A stretch of DNA of 64,000 nucleotides from an uncultured Ruminococcus sp. (GTDB taxonomy: Bacteria > Bacillota > Clostridia > Oscillospirales > Acutalibacteraceae): NCBI GenBank assembly GCA_934476515.1, contig CAKSNZ010000008.1:7348-71347 (forward strand), read 5' to 3'. The position numbers and the translations under genes were made by a program. A model generated the notes under the pieces. It did not search any database. It saw nothing but the letters and a program-made list of their open reading frames with translations, and was not told where the DNA came from. Below, in pieces: positions 16,619 through 25,747 of this stretch; the first letter of the stretch is position 1, and each line of letters opens with the position of its first letter.

Positions 16619-17083
16619 TTAATTCAAAATTACCACAATATAATTTAGATATAGTGCAAAGCACAGCCACACCAAATAAGGGATTTGGAGATAACTTGCA
16701 GTTTTATTACATTTATAAAAAAGCAAAATCATTCCCAACACCATAAGGATAAGAATTGTTAACCAACCAAATGACAGTACAAACTGTTCCCCTAAAAAGA
16801 AAAACATTGACCACAAAAAGTTAAATACTAACTGCACACCATAAATCAGCAGTCCATACCTTCTATATTTACAACCGGACTCAAAAACTAATGTTGCAGA
16901 AATACCCATCAAGAAAAACAGTATTACCCACACAACAGGAAACACCCAATCAGGTGGTGTTAGTGCTGACTGATTAAAATTACTTGAAAAATTTTTGGAT
17001 GCATTCTTAGTTAAGAACCCAGAAATCTGCCCTATACCAATACTTATAATAAGGCTGATAATGTAATTTTTTAATTTTATCAT
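16619..17083 (-). CDS. TspO/MBR family membrane protein
   Basis: A 154-aa protein with five membrane segments and the Trp/Pro-rich signature of the TspO family (PPDWVFPVVWVILFFLMG near residue 43, and NFLWSMFFF near residue 88). Family members bind porphyrins and other small hydrophobic ligands and act in stress or tetrapyrrole regulation. The length is standard. Single gene with a GGGGAAAT ribosome site. Its stop abuts the repeat element. Physiological role in this organism unknown. Confidence 0.88.
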   Translation of the reverse strand: MIKLKNYIISLIISIGIGQISGFLTKNASKNFSSNFNQSALTPPDWVFPVVWVILFFLMGISATLVFESGCKYRRYGLLIYGVQLVFNFLWSMFFFLGEQFVLSFGWLTILILMVLGMILLFYKCNKTASYLQIPYLVWLCFALYLNYIVVILN

Positions 17084-17165
17084 TTTATTTCCCCTACCTA
17101 TAAAATGTATATCATTATTATGCGTAAAATTTCTAATTTATCACCACAAAATTTTTAAGATAGTA

Positions 17166-17194
17166 TTTCATTTTACAGAAACTTTTGGTACAAT
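17166..17194 (+). promoter_or_regulatory. Candidate extended -10 promoter of the lipase-like gene
   Basis: TTTCAT, 17 bp, TACAAT, with TG one base before the -10 box (TGGTACAAT). The -35 is weak, as expected for an extended -10 promoter. It begins about 50 bp before the start at 17218. Confidence 0.4.
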
Positions 17195-17217
17195 TAAAGT
17201 TGATAGGATGTGAAATA

Positions 17218-18567
17218 ATGAATAAAATTTTGAAATTCGATAAGCTAAAATTATTCTTTTACTTTTTGGCAAGTGTATTCACTTCTAACTGTTACTTGCT
17301 GATTAAAAGTGGACAGTTTTCATTTATTATGGTAGCTATTGTTACCTTTTTATATTCAAACATTATGCCTTTAATAGGTAGCACAGTACATACTAAAAGG
17401 TTAAAGCTATGTGACCATGGTAGGATATGCTTAACAACATTTGCTTATTCTTGTTTGGTGTCGGTGATTTATTATATTGTATTTATGATTTGGATGATAC
17501 CTAGTGTGGCAAGTTGGACGGACTTTTTATACAGTGCATTAATATGTGTTGTTACACTTTCAATATTATTCTGGAACGGAATTATAACTGTTTATCTTGT
17601 ATCATTACAACTGGGAATCAGACACAGAGTAATAGGCATTTTGTGTGGGCTTATTCCTATTGCAAACCTAGTTGCTTTGGGTAAAATTGTAAAGGTTGTT
17701 AAGGGTGAAGTTGTTACAGAAGAAAACAAATACCTACTAAATGAAAGTAGAAAAGATAAAGAAATTTGCAATACTAAGTACCCTATTTTATTTGTACATG
17801 GCGTGTTCTTTAGAGATTTTAAGAACTTTAATTATTGGGGTAGAGTTCCTAATGAGTTGGAGAAAAACGGTTGTAAAATCTACTACGGCAACCACCAATC
17901 TGCTTTATCTGTAAAGGACAGTGCAAAGGAATTGGCAGAAAGAATCAGAAATATTGTAGCTGAAACCAACTGCAAAAAGGTAAATATTATTGCTCACTCT
18001 AAAGGTGGCCTTGATGTTAGATATGCTATTGCTAAAGAAAATATCGGTGAAATGGTAGCTTCTCTCACTACAATCAACACACCACATAAAGGTTGTGAAT
18101 TTGCCGATTACTTACTGACTAAAGTGCCTAAGTCAATTCAAAACAAAATTGCAACTACATATAACACTTCCCTAAGACAACTTGGTGACAAAAATCCTGA
18201 CTTTATGGCATCGGTTAATGATTTAACTGCAAGTGGTGTTAAGGCTATTAATGAGGATATTGGTGAAGAACACCTTGATAATATTTACTGTCAAAGTTTC
18301 GGTTCTATACTTAACAAGGCTACAAGTGGTAAATTCCCACTTAATCTTTCCTACCATTTGGTTAAATATTTTGATGGTAAAAATGACGGTTTGGTTTCTA
18401 TAAAATCATTTCCTTGGGGTGAAAACTATACTCTACTAACTGTTAAAGGCAACAGAGGTATTTCTCATGGTGATATGATTGACCTTAACAGAGAAAATAT
18501 TAAGGGTTTTGATGTAAGAGAATTTTATGTTCAACTTGTAAGTGACCTAAAAAACAGGAACTTATAA
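17218..18567 (+). CDS. Membrane-anchored alpha/beta-hydrolase, lipase-like
   Basis: A 449-aa protein. The N-terminal 160 residues hold four or five membrane segments. The C-terminal part is an alpha/beta hydrolase of the triacylglycerol-lipase/PGAP1-like type: an oxyanion-loop LFVHGVFF near residue 195, nucleophile elbow AHSKGG with the Ser at 261, and a late GISHGDM that would supply the catalytic His. The frame extends to a TTG at 17185, but AGGATG before the ATG at 17218 fixes the start. It ends one base into a tandem ATG and is co-transcribed with the amylase gene. Substrate unknown; esterase or lipase activity is inferred. Confidence 0.75.
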   Translation: MNKILKFDKLKLFFYFLASVFTSNCYLLIKSGQFSFIMVAIVTFLYSNIMPLIGSTVHTKRLKLCDHGRICLTTFAYSCLVSVIYYIVFMIWMIPSVASWTDFLYSALICVVTLSILFWNGIITVYLVSLQLGIRHRVIGILCGLIPIANLVALGKIVKVVKGEVVTEENKYLLNESRKDKEICNTKYPILFVHGVFFRDFKNFNYWGRVPNELEKNGCKIYYGNHQSALSVKDSAKELAERIRNIVAETNCKKVNIIAHSKGGLDVRYAIAKENIGEMVASLTTINTPHKGCEFADYLLTKVPKSIQNKIATTYNTSLRQLGDKNPDFMASVNDLTASGVKAINEDIGEEHLDNIYCQSFGSILNKATSGKFPLNLSYHLVKYFDGKNDGLVSIKSFPWGENYTLLTVKGNRGISHGDMIDLNRENIKGFDVREFYVQLVSDLKNRNL

Positions 18568-18578
18568 TGGAGGTAACT

Positions 18579-20324
18579 ATGAATAGAGGAAATATATTTC
18601 ACAGAAGTTTCGGCAATCAGTGTTATGCACTTGATGAAAACAGAATAAAAATTTCACTGACTACCGGTGATGATATTGAGAAAGTTTATATTTGTTACGG
18701 CGATCCATTTGATGCAGGTATTATGGGTGGTCAAGAAGTATGGGAAGGCACTAAGGAAGAAATTAAAACCTATATGACACTTGACCACAACAGAATTTGG
18801 AATGTCGTTGTTGAACCTAAACATAAAAGGCTGAGATACTACTTTATTGTTGAGGACAGTAAGGAAATTTTATGTTTCCTAGAGGATGGTCTTTTTTCTA
18901 AAGAAGAATTAAAAAATCTTATGCTACCTAGTTACTTTGTAATGCCTTGGCTAAACAGCAGTGATGTAAATGTTACTCCTAAATGGGTACAAGACACAGT
19001 ATGGTATCAGATTTTTCCTGACAGATTTTGCAACGGCAATCCTAGCATTAACCCTGAACATTGCAAAAAGTGGCAAAAAGGCAAAGTAGGTATGGGAGAC
19101 TTTTATGGTGGTGACATTTACGGTATTAAGGAGAAAATCCCTTACCTAAAGGACCTAGGCATTACCGGTATTTACATTAACCCTATTCTAAAATCATCAA
19201 CAAACCATAAGTACAACACAGATGATTATGAAGTAATTGACCCTCACTTTGGTGATGATAAAATCTTTAAGGAAACAGTTGAACTTGCCCATAAGAATGG
19301 CATTAAAGTAATGGTTGATGCTGTATTTAATCATAGTGGCAGTGACCATCCATTCTGGAAAGATGTACAGAAAAACGGTGAAAAGTCAAAGTACAAAGAC
19401 TGGTATATGGTAAACAAATTCCCTGTAACTAAATCAGGTGACACTAGAGATAATCAGTTTTATTCCTTTGCTTTCACCAAACATATGCCTAAGCTAAATA
19501 CAAACAACCCTGAAGTTATTGACTACTTTACAAAGATTTGCAAGAAGTGGATTACCGATTGGAAAATTGACGGTATAAGATTTGATGTAGCAAATGAAGT
19601 TAGCCATACATTCCTAAAGCATCTACACAAAGAGTTAAAGGCCATTAACCCTGACATTTATTTAATCGGTGAAATTTGGCATGATTCAATTCAATGGTTA
19701 ATGGGTGATGAGTTTGACTCTATTATGAACTATCCTCTAACCTTTGGTATCAGAGAATTTTTCTTAAACAAAAATATGCCTAGTGAAAAGCTATTTCAGC
19801 ATATTAACAGAAGACTTAATATGTATTATGACCAAACAAATAGGGCTATGTTTAACCTATATGACTCTCATGATACACTAAGACTTATTAATTCAGTTGA
19901 CTTTAATCTTGATGTTTACTATCAGCTACTTACAATTCTATTTACAATACAAGGCAGTCCTTGTATTTACTACGGTACAGAAGTTGCCTTACATGGTGGA
20001 TTTGACCCTGACTGTAGAAGATGTATGCCTTGGGATAACATTGAGAAAGGTACATACAAAGATATTACAAGCAAGGTTAAAGAAATTATCAGCCTAAGGA
20101 ACAACCATATTGCCACAAAGTCACCTAATATGGAACAGGTTAATAACCCTAACAGTAGAGTTGTTGAGTACATAAAGCATAGTGATAATGAGGACATTAA
20201 GGTTATATTTAACTGTAGTGACAGTCCAATTACTATAGAAGATGTTGACAACATTCTCTTTGAAAACGGTTACAGTAATAATTCTTTAAAAGAAAATGGT
20301 ACTTTGGTTTACAAAATCAAATAA
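18579..20324 (+). CDS. GH13 alpha-amylase family enzyme (neopullulanase/cyclomaltodextrinase type)
   Basis: Glycoside hydrolase 13 enzyme of 581 aa with no signal peptide, hence probably cytoplasmic and acting on imported maltodextrins. The N-terminal domain (about 1-125) precedes the (beta/alpha)8 barrel. Conserved regions are DAVFNH near residue 246, GIRFDVANE with the nucleophile Asp336, GEIWHD with the acid Glu365, and DSHDT with Asp432. All three catalytic residues are intact. The sequence YQIFPDRF near residue 142 is typical of the neopullulanase group (GH13_20). A first ATG at 18567 overlaps the upstream stop, but the GGAGGT before the ATG at 18579 sets the start. A terminator follows. 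Confidence 0.9.
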   Translation: MNRGNIFHRSFGNQCYALDENRIKISLTTGDDIEKVYICYGDPFDAGIMGGQEVWEGTKEEIKTYMTLDHNRIWNVVVEPKHKRLRYYFIVEDSKEILCFLEDGLFSKEELKNLMLPSYFVMPWLNSSDVNVTPKWVQDTVWYQIFPDRFCNGNPSINPEHCKKWQKGKVGMGDFYGGDIYGIKEKIPYLKDLGITGIYINPILKSSTNHKYNTDDYEVIDPHFGDDKIFKETVELAHKNGIKVMVDAVFNHSGSDHPFWKDVQKNGEKSKYKDWYMVNKFPVTKSGDTRDNQFYSFAFTKHMPKLNTNNPEVIDYFTKICKKWITDWKIDGIRFDVANEVSHTFLKHLHKELKAINPDIYLIGEIWHDSIQWLMGDEFDSIMNYPLTFGIREFFLNKNMPSEKLFQHINRRLNMYYDQTNRAMFNLYDSHDTLRLINSVDFNLDVYYQLLTILFTIQGSPCIYYGTEVALHGGFDPDCRRCMPWDNIEKGTYKDITSKVKEIISLRNNHIATKSPNMEQVNNPNSRVVEYIKHSDNEDIKVIFNCSDSPITIEDVDNILFENGYSNNSLKENGTLVYKIK

Positions 20325-20334
20325 CAAAAGAAAG

Positions 20335-20374
20335 AAACCTCTCACCTAACAATAGTTAGATGGGAGGTTTTCTT
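20335..20374 (+). terminator. Terminator after the amylase gene
   Basis: AAACCTCTCACCTAAC, loop AATA, GTTAGATGGGAGGTTT with G-U pairs, then TCTTTAT. It lies between convergent genes. Confidence 0.85.
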
Positions 20375-21804
20375 TATATAAAACAAAACAATAAACACGA
20401 AATTAAAATATCAATAATCACAATAATTGTGTTACTTACCTTAAATTTTTCCGATAAAATATGATTCAAAACTACTGAACCAATCAACAAAGAAAATATA
20501 GCAGTCATAGGTATTTGGTAGGTAATTGCTGTATTCTTACTTTGTCTAAACAAAACTAAAATAACATTACCCAAAAGTCCACCAATGATAGCTCTAATAT
20601 AGTTACCCAGTGTTTGGCATACTTTTGAAGTAGAAAATTCTTCGTACAATGAATAAAACATTTGGAATACGCCACAAGAAACACCGATAGCAATACCACC
20701 ACCGGCTATTGCAGACAAAGCACTGCCAAGATAACCGTTAAATTCATTTATACCGTAATAGTAACCAACACAAGACAAGGTCTTGCCAAGTATTGAACCG
20801 GGAAGAATATTTACCACAGAAACAATATTGTTGTAGAATGTATCTTCACTAACCATATCATCTACAAAAAGGCCATCGGCAATTACAAGATAAGCATCTC
20901 CACCACCAAAAGACATTAATACGGAAATAATGCTCCTAAATACAAACACAAATGACTGTAAGTCCATTATTATAATAGGAGAAATAATCAATAGTAAAAA
21001 TGCTACCCAACAGCCTAAGTCAGAAAGTGTTTCCTTGATTTTCAAGTTGTTTTTCTGAAAATGCTTAATCCTACTTACCGTAAAAATAAGTACCATCAAA
21101 ATCATTGCCACATCAACGCAAAAAGTAATTTCTGATATATACTTATGCTCATATCCACCATGCTCAAAAAGATAAACACCTGAAATTATAAGTGAAACAA
21201 TCTGCAAGATTTTGTTATCAGTTGCTTTAATACATATAATTAAGAAAAAAGCAGTTAGCAGTATATAAACCGTTGATACTGAAATTATATAGTCAGAAGT
21301 TATATCAAATAGCTTAAGCAAGTTTTTGCCACCGGACAAAACAAACACAGCTATCATAATTACTACTGACCTTTGAAGTCGTACTTTGTTTTTATTTTTA
21401 TTTTCTACAAAAACACTTTTTACGTAATTAAGTAGCAAATAAATAATAAAAGCCGAAACACCTACAGTCAGACACTTTACAACAGGTGCAATCTTGTCTT
21501 GAAGTGTTGACAACAAGGTTACTAAAAGTAAAGAGGCTAATATTCCCGGTAAAGCCATCATAACTCCACCAAGAATCATACCCTTTTTACCATAATTTCG
21601 CTTACCTATAGAGGCAGCAATTTCAATAGGAAGTGCTCCCGGTGTAAGACTTGCTACAATAATATCTTTGTCAAAATTTTCTTTTGTATCAAGCTTGCCT
21701 TTGTCAATAAACAAATCTTCGAATATTGGTATTAAGGCACTGCCTCCACCAAAGCCCAAACAACCTATTTTTAAAATATTAAGTAAAAATGTAGAAAATT
21801 TCAT
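20374..21804 (-). CDS. CHR-superfamily (chromate/sulfate) transporter, two-domain
   Basis: A 476-aa membrane protein made of two repeated CHR halves. The first carries KIGCLGFGGGSALIP near residue 12 and SLTPGALPIEIAA near residue 52. The second carries LMSFGGGDAYLVIADG near residue 291 and NILPGSILGK near residue 330. The family includes ChrA chromate exporters and proposed sulfate transporters. Here it is the last gene of an operon with APS kinase and a sulfotransferase, which makes transport of sulfate or a related anion more likely than chromate resistance; that substrate is inference. Its ATG lies 1 bp beyond the sulfotransferase stop. Confidence 0.8.
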   Translation of the reverse strand: MKFSTFLLNILKIGCLGFGGGSALIPIFEDLFIDKGKLDTKENFDKDIIVASLTPGALPIEIAASIGKRNYGKKGMILGGVMMALPGILASLLLVTLLSTLQDKIAPVVKCLTVGVSAFIIYLLLNYVKSVFVENKNKNKVRLQRSVVIMIAVFVLSGGKNLLKLFDITSDYIISVSTVYILLTAFFLIICIKATDNKILQIVSLIISGVYLFEHGGYEHKYISEITFCVDVAMILMVLIFTVSRIKHFQKNNLKIKETLSDLGCWVAFLLLIISPIIIMDLQSFVFVFRSIISVLMSFGGGDAYLVIADGLFVDDMVSEDTFYNNIVSVVNILPGSILGKTLSCVGYYYGINEFNGYLGSALSAIAGGGIAIGVSCGVFQMFYSLYEEFSTSKVCQTLGNYIRAIIGGLLGNVILVLFRQSKNTAITYQIPMTAIFSLLIGSVVLNHILSEKFKVSNTIIVIIDILISCLLFCFI

Positions 21805-21805
21805 A

Positions 21806-23032
21806 TTACTTTTTCTTAAAGATACTTATTATTTTTTTAACAAAAGATTTAATAGGATGCTTTAGTAAATACCTTGTTTCTCTTGAGTAGGCCTTTTCTT
21901 TATTTAGTTTTGTGTTAATATCTTTAATTTTGCTATTTAGCTTTTCAAAATCTTTACTATACTGTTGTTTTAACTGTTGATTTTCTTTTTTAAGTTTTTG
22001 ATTTTCCTTATAAATACCACCAACAGCCTTTGTAAAGAACAAGATTACTTCTTCATGATACTTCTTGTCGTTATAATCCCAAGCAGTAGTTTTCTTGTAA
22101 TTATAATCAAACAGTGGTTCATTGTCACCGATATATTCGGCAGCTAATTCTTCATTGCCTTTAATAAAAGGTTTCATATACTTTTCAACCTGTTCAGTTG
22201 ACATCATAGCTGCTTTACTTTCAGGAAGTAGGTTATCACATTCATTAAGCAAAGCAATAAGCTTTTCGTTATCCTCAAATGAAATCGGTCTTAATCTATT
22301 GATAATTCTCTTAATTTCACCTGACTGAATAGACAAACCAACATTTGCAATTTCTTCAAGTGGTTTAAATGTATCATCAAGCTCTAAACCTAAAATATGA
22401 AGAAAATCAGCTGTTAAATCACCTTTGTAAAAATACTTTCTGTCAAATCTCTTAACAATAATATTTTCTTTAGGAACATATTTCGCAATATCCTCAATTC
22501 TTTCACGATACTGAAGCATTGGCTTAAACTGAGTGTTCATAGATTTCTTGTAACTTGCAAATCTTCTGACACCGGCAACAACATCAGTCTTAAGCATCTG
22601 ATTATATCTTGAAAGCATAAGCTGATCTTGTCTTCTTAGATAAACAATAACCTTAATCTGATAATTGTACTTTTCACTGTGTTCCTTTAGGATTTTCCAC
22701 AAATCCTTTTTTCTTGTAGCAGAAATTGTCCAAATACTTTCTTCTGAAAGCATAATAGTATTATGCTCCTGAAAAAGTTCACCAAGGTGTTCTAATTCCT
22801 CAGCAAAAACCTCATTTTCTTTTTCAATATTTCTTTCTCTGCTACCATCAAATGTAATAGAACCAACCAGAAAATGTCCGTTTCTGGTTGGATTTACTCT
22901 TTTAAAGCAATAAGGCATTACAGGATAATGTATGCCAAGTTCATCAAGTCTTTCTCTATTCAAGCCACAAAAGTTTTGAATAGAAGTAGTACCGGTTTTT
23001 GGAGTACCAATATGTAAAATAAGTGTTTTCAT
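21806..23032 (-). CDS. Sulfotransferase family protein
   Basis: A 408-aa protein with the PAPS 5'-phosphosulfate-binding loop at the N-terminus (HIGTPKTGTTSIQ, residues 7-19) and a 3'-phosphate-binding region VIVYLRRQDQLMLSRYNQ near residue 137. These are hallmarks of PAPS-dependent sulfotransferases that add sulfate to glycans or other acceptors. The C-terminal 70 residues form a Lys/Gln/Glu-rich coiled coil. The frame runs back to a GTG at 23044, but GAGG before the ATG at 23032 favours that start. It is directly downstream of an APS kinase gene that would make its donor. The acceptor could be a surface polysaccharide, which is inference. Confidence 0.82.
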   Translation of the reverse strand: MKTLILHIGTPKTGTTSIQNFCGLNRERLDELGIHYPVMPYCFKRVNPTRNGHFLVGSITFDGSRERNIEKENEVFAEELEHLGELFQEHNTIMLSEESIWTISATRKKDLWKILKEHSEKYNYQIKVIVYLRRQDQLMLSRYNQMLKTDVVAGVRRFASYKKSMNTQFKPMLQYRERIEDIAKYVPKENIIVKRFDRKYFYKGDLTADFLHILGLELDDTFKPLEEIANVGLSIQSGEIKRIINRLRPISFEDNEKLIALLNECDNLLPESKAAMMSTEQVEKYMKPFIKGNEELAAEYIGDNEPLFDYNYKKTTAWDYNDKKYHEEVILFFTKAVGGIYKENQKLKKENQQLKQQYSKDFEKLNSKIKDINTKLNKEKAYSRETRYLLKHPIKSFVKKIISIFKKK

Positions 23033-23040
23033 ATTGCACC

Positions 23041-23667
23041 TCACAAAAGCTTTTCTAACTGTTTCATAATCTCATCTACAGATTCTTCAAGTGTATAATT
23101 TGTAGTATCTATAGTAATTGCCGGATTTTCCGGCTTTTCATAAGGACTTGAAATTCCTGTAAATTCCTTAATAACACCATCTCTTGCCTTCTTGTAAAGG
23201 CCCTTAATGTCCCTTTTCTCACATTCTTCAAGAGGTGTACTAACAAAAACTTCAACAAAATCATCACCGATGATTTTGTTAGCATTTCTTCTGTCCTTTC
23301 TAAACGGAGAGATAAAAGCAGTAAGAACAATAAGACCTGCATCATTCATAAGTTTTGCTGTTTCTGCAATTCTTCTAATGTTCTCTACCCTATCTTCATC
23401 GCTAAAGCCTAGGTTTTTGTTAAGTCCCATTCTTACATTGTCACCATCAAGCAACATTGTATGCTTACCCATAGCAACAAGTCTTTTTTCAACTTCGTTA
23501 GCTAAAGTTGACTTTCCGGAACCGGATAGACCTGTAAACCAAATTGTTCTAGCCTTTTGATTTAGTGACTGTTCCCTAATTGTCTTTGAAATATCTGTTT
23601 TTTGCCACACAAGGTTACTGCCCTTTGTAGCAGAAGAAACAGACTTCTGTTCTAAATTGTTATCCAT
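23041..23667 (-). CDS. cysC: Adenylyl-sulfate (APS) kinase
   Basis: Phosphorylates APS to PAPS, the universal sulfate donor. It is 208 aa with an intact P-loop GLSGSGKST near residue 46 and the conserved LDGDNVRMGLNKNLGFSDEDR segment split around residues 74-94. YKKARDGVIKEFTGISSPYE near residue 161 is the typical APS-kinase lid and substrate region. It has a 40-residue N-terminal extension, normal for the family. First gene of a three-gene operon with the sulfotransferase and CHR transporter. No ATP sulfurylase is in the window, so APS must come from elsewhere. Dissimilatory or cysteine-pathway roles are less likely, because a sulfotransferase follows directly. Confidence 0.94.
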   Translation of the reverse strand: MDNNLEQKSVSSATKGSNLVWQKTDISKTIREQSLNQKARTIWFTGLSGSGKSTLANEVEKRLVAMGKHTMLLDGDNVRMGLNKNLGFSDEDRVENIRRIAETAKLMNDAGLIVLTAFISPFRKDRRNANKIIGDDFVEVFVSTPLEECEKRDIKGLYKKARDGVIKEFTGISSPYEKPENPAITIDTTNYTLEESVDEIMKQLEKLL

Positions 23668-23713
23668 AAATCATTATTCCTTTAAATCCCTGTATTTTTG
23701 TCGCATACTTAAC

Positions 23714-23741
23714 ATTATAACGAAATTTATTATAAAATCAA
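23714..23741 (-). promoter_or_regulatory. Sigma-A promoter of the cysC operon
   Basis: TTGATT, 16 bp, TATAAT on the minus strand, about 45 bp before the cysC start. Confidence 0.6.
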
Positions 23742-23745
23742 TTCC

Positions 23746-23774
23746 TTGAAATAATATTGAAAATATTTTATAAT
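23746..23774 (+). promoter_or_regulatory. Sigma-A promoter of the two-component system
   Basis: TTGAAA, 17 bp, TATAAT on the plus strand, about 40 bp before the response-regulator start. It is back to back with the cysC promoter, 4 bp apart. Confidence 0.6.
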
Positions 23775-23812
23775 TATTTAAGATATTACAAATTTCTACA
23801 TTAGGAGATAAT

Positions 23813-24487
23813 ATGCGAATTTTAATTGTTGAGGACTCTTATAGTCTTGCTGATACATTACAAACTGCATTAAAAAATGAAAATTACATTGTTGATGCAG
23901 TTTTTGACGGTTTAGATGGTTATGAATATGGCAGAACAGGAATATACGATATTATTATTCTTGACCTTATGTTACCTAAATTAGACGGTTATGAGGTAAT
24001 AAAAAAGCTAAAGGAAGAAAAGGTTTATACACCTATTTTGATTTTATCTGCTAAATCTGAACTTGATGACAAGGTAAAGGGATTTGAGGTTGGTGCTGAT
24101 GATTACCTTACAAAGCCTTTTGAAATTAAAGAATTAATAATGAGGGTTAATGCTATTGTAAAGAGAAATTACAACTTGCTAAGTCAAAACCTTATTTGCA
24201 ACAATATGTCCCTTGATATAAAAAGTTGCCAGATGATAAACACAGATACGGGAAAATCAATTAGAATTTCAGGAAAAGAACTTCAACTTCTGGAAATGCT
24301 AATGTATAACCAAAGGCAGGTACTGACAAAAGAACAAATCACAGAGAAAATCTGGGGTTATGAGTCTAACGCCGAATACAACAATGTTGAGGTTTATGTA
24401 TCCTTTATTAGAAGAAAATTAAAACAGCTTAACTGTAATGTAACTATTAACTCAGTTAGAGGTGTCGGGTATTCTTTGGAGGGATAA
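23813..24487 (+). CDS. OmpR/PhoB-family response regulator
   Basis: A 224-aa DNA-binding response regulator. The receiver domain (1-115) has the acidic pocket ED at 7-8, the phospho-acceptor Asp51 in ILDLMLPKLDG, and Lys103-type switch residue in YLTKPF. A winged-helix DNA-binding domain occupies about 128-224, ending in INSVRGVGYSLE. AGGAG ribosome site. The histidine-kinase gene follows directly, with the stop codon and next ATG adjacent. The regulated genes are not evident. The divergent sulfotransferase operon is a candidate target only by position. Confidence 0.93.
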   Translation: MRILIVEDSYSLADTLQTALKNENYIVDAVFDGLDGYEYGRTGIYDIIILDLMLPKLDGYEVIKKLKEEKVYTPILILSAKSELDDKVKGFEVGADDYLTKPFEIKELIMRVNAIVKRNYNLLSQNLICNNMSLDIKSCQMINTDTGKSIRISGKELQLLEMLMYNQRQVLTKEQITEKIWGYESNAEYNNVEVYVSFIRRKLKQLNCNVTINSVRGVGYSLEG

Positions 24488-25684
24488 ATGAAAAACAAAC
24501 AACAAAAAAGAGTTTTCATAGTGCTAATGATTATCTTCACTATCACATTAGTCAGTGTACTTGTTGCCGTTAATATAATTAATGTAAATTCCAGCTTTAG
24601 ACAACAAAGAAGAATGATTAGAGATGGCATTGGTTTTTATGGCATTGAGGCATTTTGTGGTAATGAAAAGGACAAAATAAAAAGAAAAGGATATGACTAT
24701 AGCACTTCTATTGTGCTGAAAAACAACAGTACAATGGTTCTTTCAAACAGTCTTAAGAATACTTCAAAAAAAGATATTCTTAGTATGACCCATAAACTTC
24801 AAAAAAGCAAAACACGTTTTGGTTCAATAGATGATTATATTTATGTTGTAAGAATTTTAAGAAGTGGCAACACAGTTTATATTTTTGTTGACAACAAAGA
24901 GGCATTACAAAATGCAAAGTCATTTATGTTTGTATCCCTATTTATATTTTTACTTTCACTTGTGGCCTTTACAATAATCTCCTATTACCTATCAAAATGG
25001 ATGATTAAGCCATCGGAAAAAGCAATAAAAAATCAAAAGATATTTGTTGCTAATATTAGTCACGACCTAAAAACACCTATTACAATTATTAAGGCTAATG
25101 CTGATTTAATTGAAAATGAAGTAAAAAATAAGAAAAGCATAAAGTACATTCAGCAAGAAACAGAAAAGTTAAATCACCTTGTAAATGAAATGCTGACGCT
25201 TACTAGGATTGACAACACAATAAGTAAAGAGAACTTCAAAAACTTTAACTTTGGGGATTCTTTGTTTGATGTTGTACTTCCTTTTGAAAGTGTAGCATAT
25301 GAAAAGGGGATTCACTTCAACATTAATATTGACGAAAACACCACATACTTTGGTGATGAAGTTAACATTCAAAAGTTAGCAGAAATTTTAATTGATAATG
25401 CAATGAGTTACACTTCTAAAGGTGGCACTGTTGATGTTAATGCTTATGAAAATTCTAAGTCAACTGTAATTTCTGTTACCAATACAGGTGAAGAAATCAG
25501 TAATGAAAAGAAAGAAGAAATCTTTGATAGATTTTACAGAGAAAGCAAGTCAAGAGAAAGTACAGGCAACCACTACGGTTTGGGACTTTCTATTGCAAAC
25601 ACTATTGTTAAAAAACATAACGGTAAAATAACTGTTGAAAGTAAAAACGGCAAAAACACATTTACAGTTACATTGCCAAAATAA
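24488..25684 (+). CDS. Membrane sensor histidine kinase
   Basis: A 398-aa kinase partner of the upstream response regulator. Two membrane segments (about 10-32 and 146-168) flank an extracytoplasmic sensor region of about 110 residues. The H-box NISHDLKTPI lies near residue 190, the N-box LAEILIDNAMSYT near 297, and the ATP lid HYGLGLSIANTIV near 362. All catalytic motifs are intact. No clear HAMP domain lies between TM2 and the H-box. The overall layout resembles small Firmicute kinases next to OmpR-type regulators. Signal unknown. Confidence 0.92.
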   Translation: MKNKQQKRVFIVLMIIFTITLVSVLVAVNIINVNSSFRQQRRMIRDGIGFYGIEAFCGNEKDKIKRKGYDYSTSIVLKNNSTMVLSNSLKNTSKKDILSMTHKLQKSKTRFGSIDDYIYVVRILRSGNTVYIFVDNKEALQNAKSFMFVSLFIFLLSLVAFTIISYYLSKWMIKPSEKAIKNQKIFVANISHDLKTPITIIKANADLIENEVKNKKSIKYIQQETEKLNHLVNEMLTLTRIDNTISKENFKNFNFGDSLFDVVLPFESVAYEKGIHFNINIDENTTYFGDEVNIQKLAEILIDNAMSYTSKGGTVDVNAYENSKSTVISVTNTGEEISNEKKEEIFDRFYRESKSRESTGNHYGLGLSIANTIVKKHNGKITVESKNGKNTFTVTLPK

Positions 25685-25697
25685 ATTCATACATAGA

Positions 25698-25737
25698 AAA
25701 AGAACCTTGATGGAATTTCCACCAAGGTTCTTTTATA
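25698..25737. terminator. Bidirectional terminator between the kinase and cysK
   Basis: AAAGAACCTTG...CAAGGTTCTTTT with an almost continuous stem through TGGAA/TTCCA. T-runs are present in both directions, and the flanking genes converge. Confidence 0.9.
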
Positions 25738-25747
25738 TTAATTAGGA

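Noticed and set aside
20374..21804. Chromate-resistance efflux as the role of the CHR protein
   Set aside because: Family membership allows it, but no chromate regulator is present and the operon partners are sulfate-activation and sulfotransferase genes.
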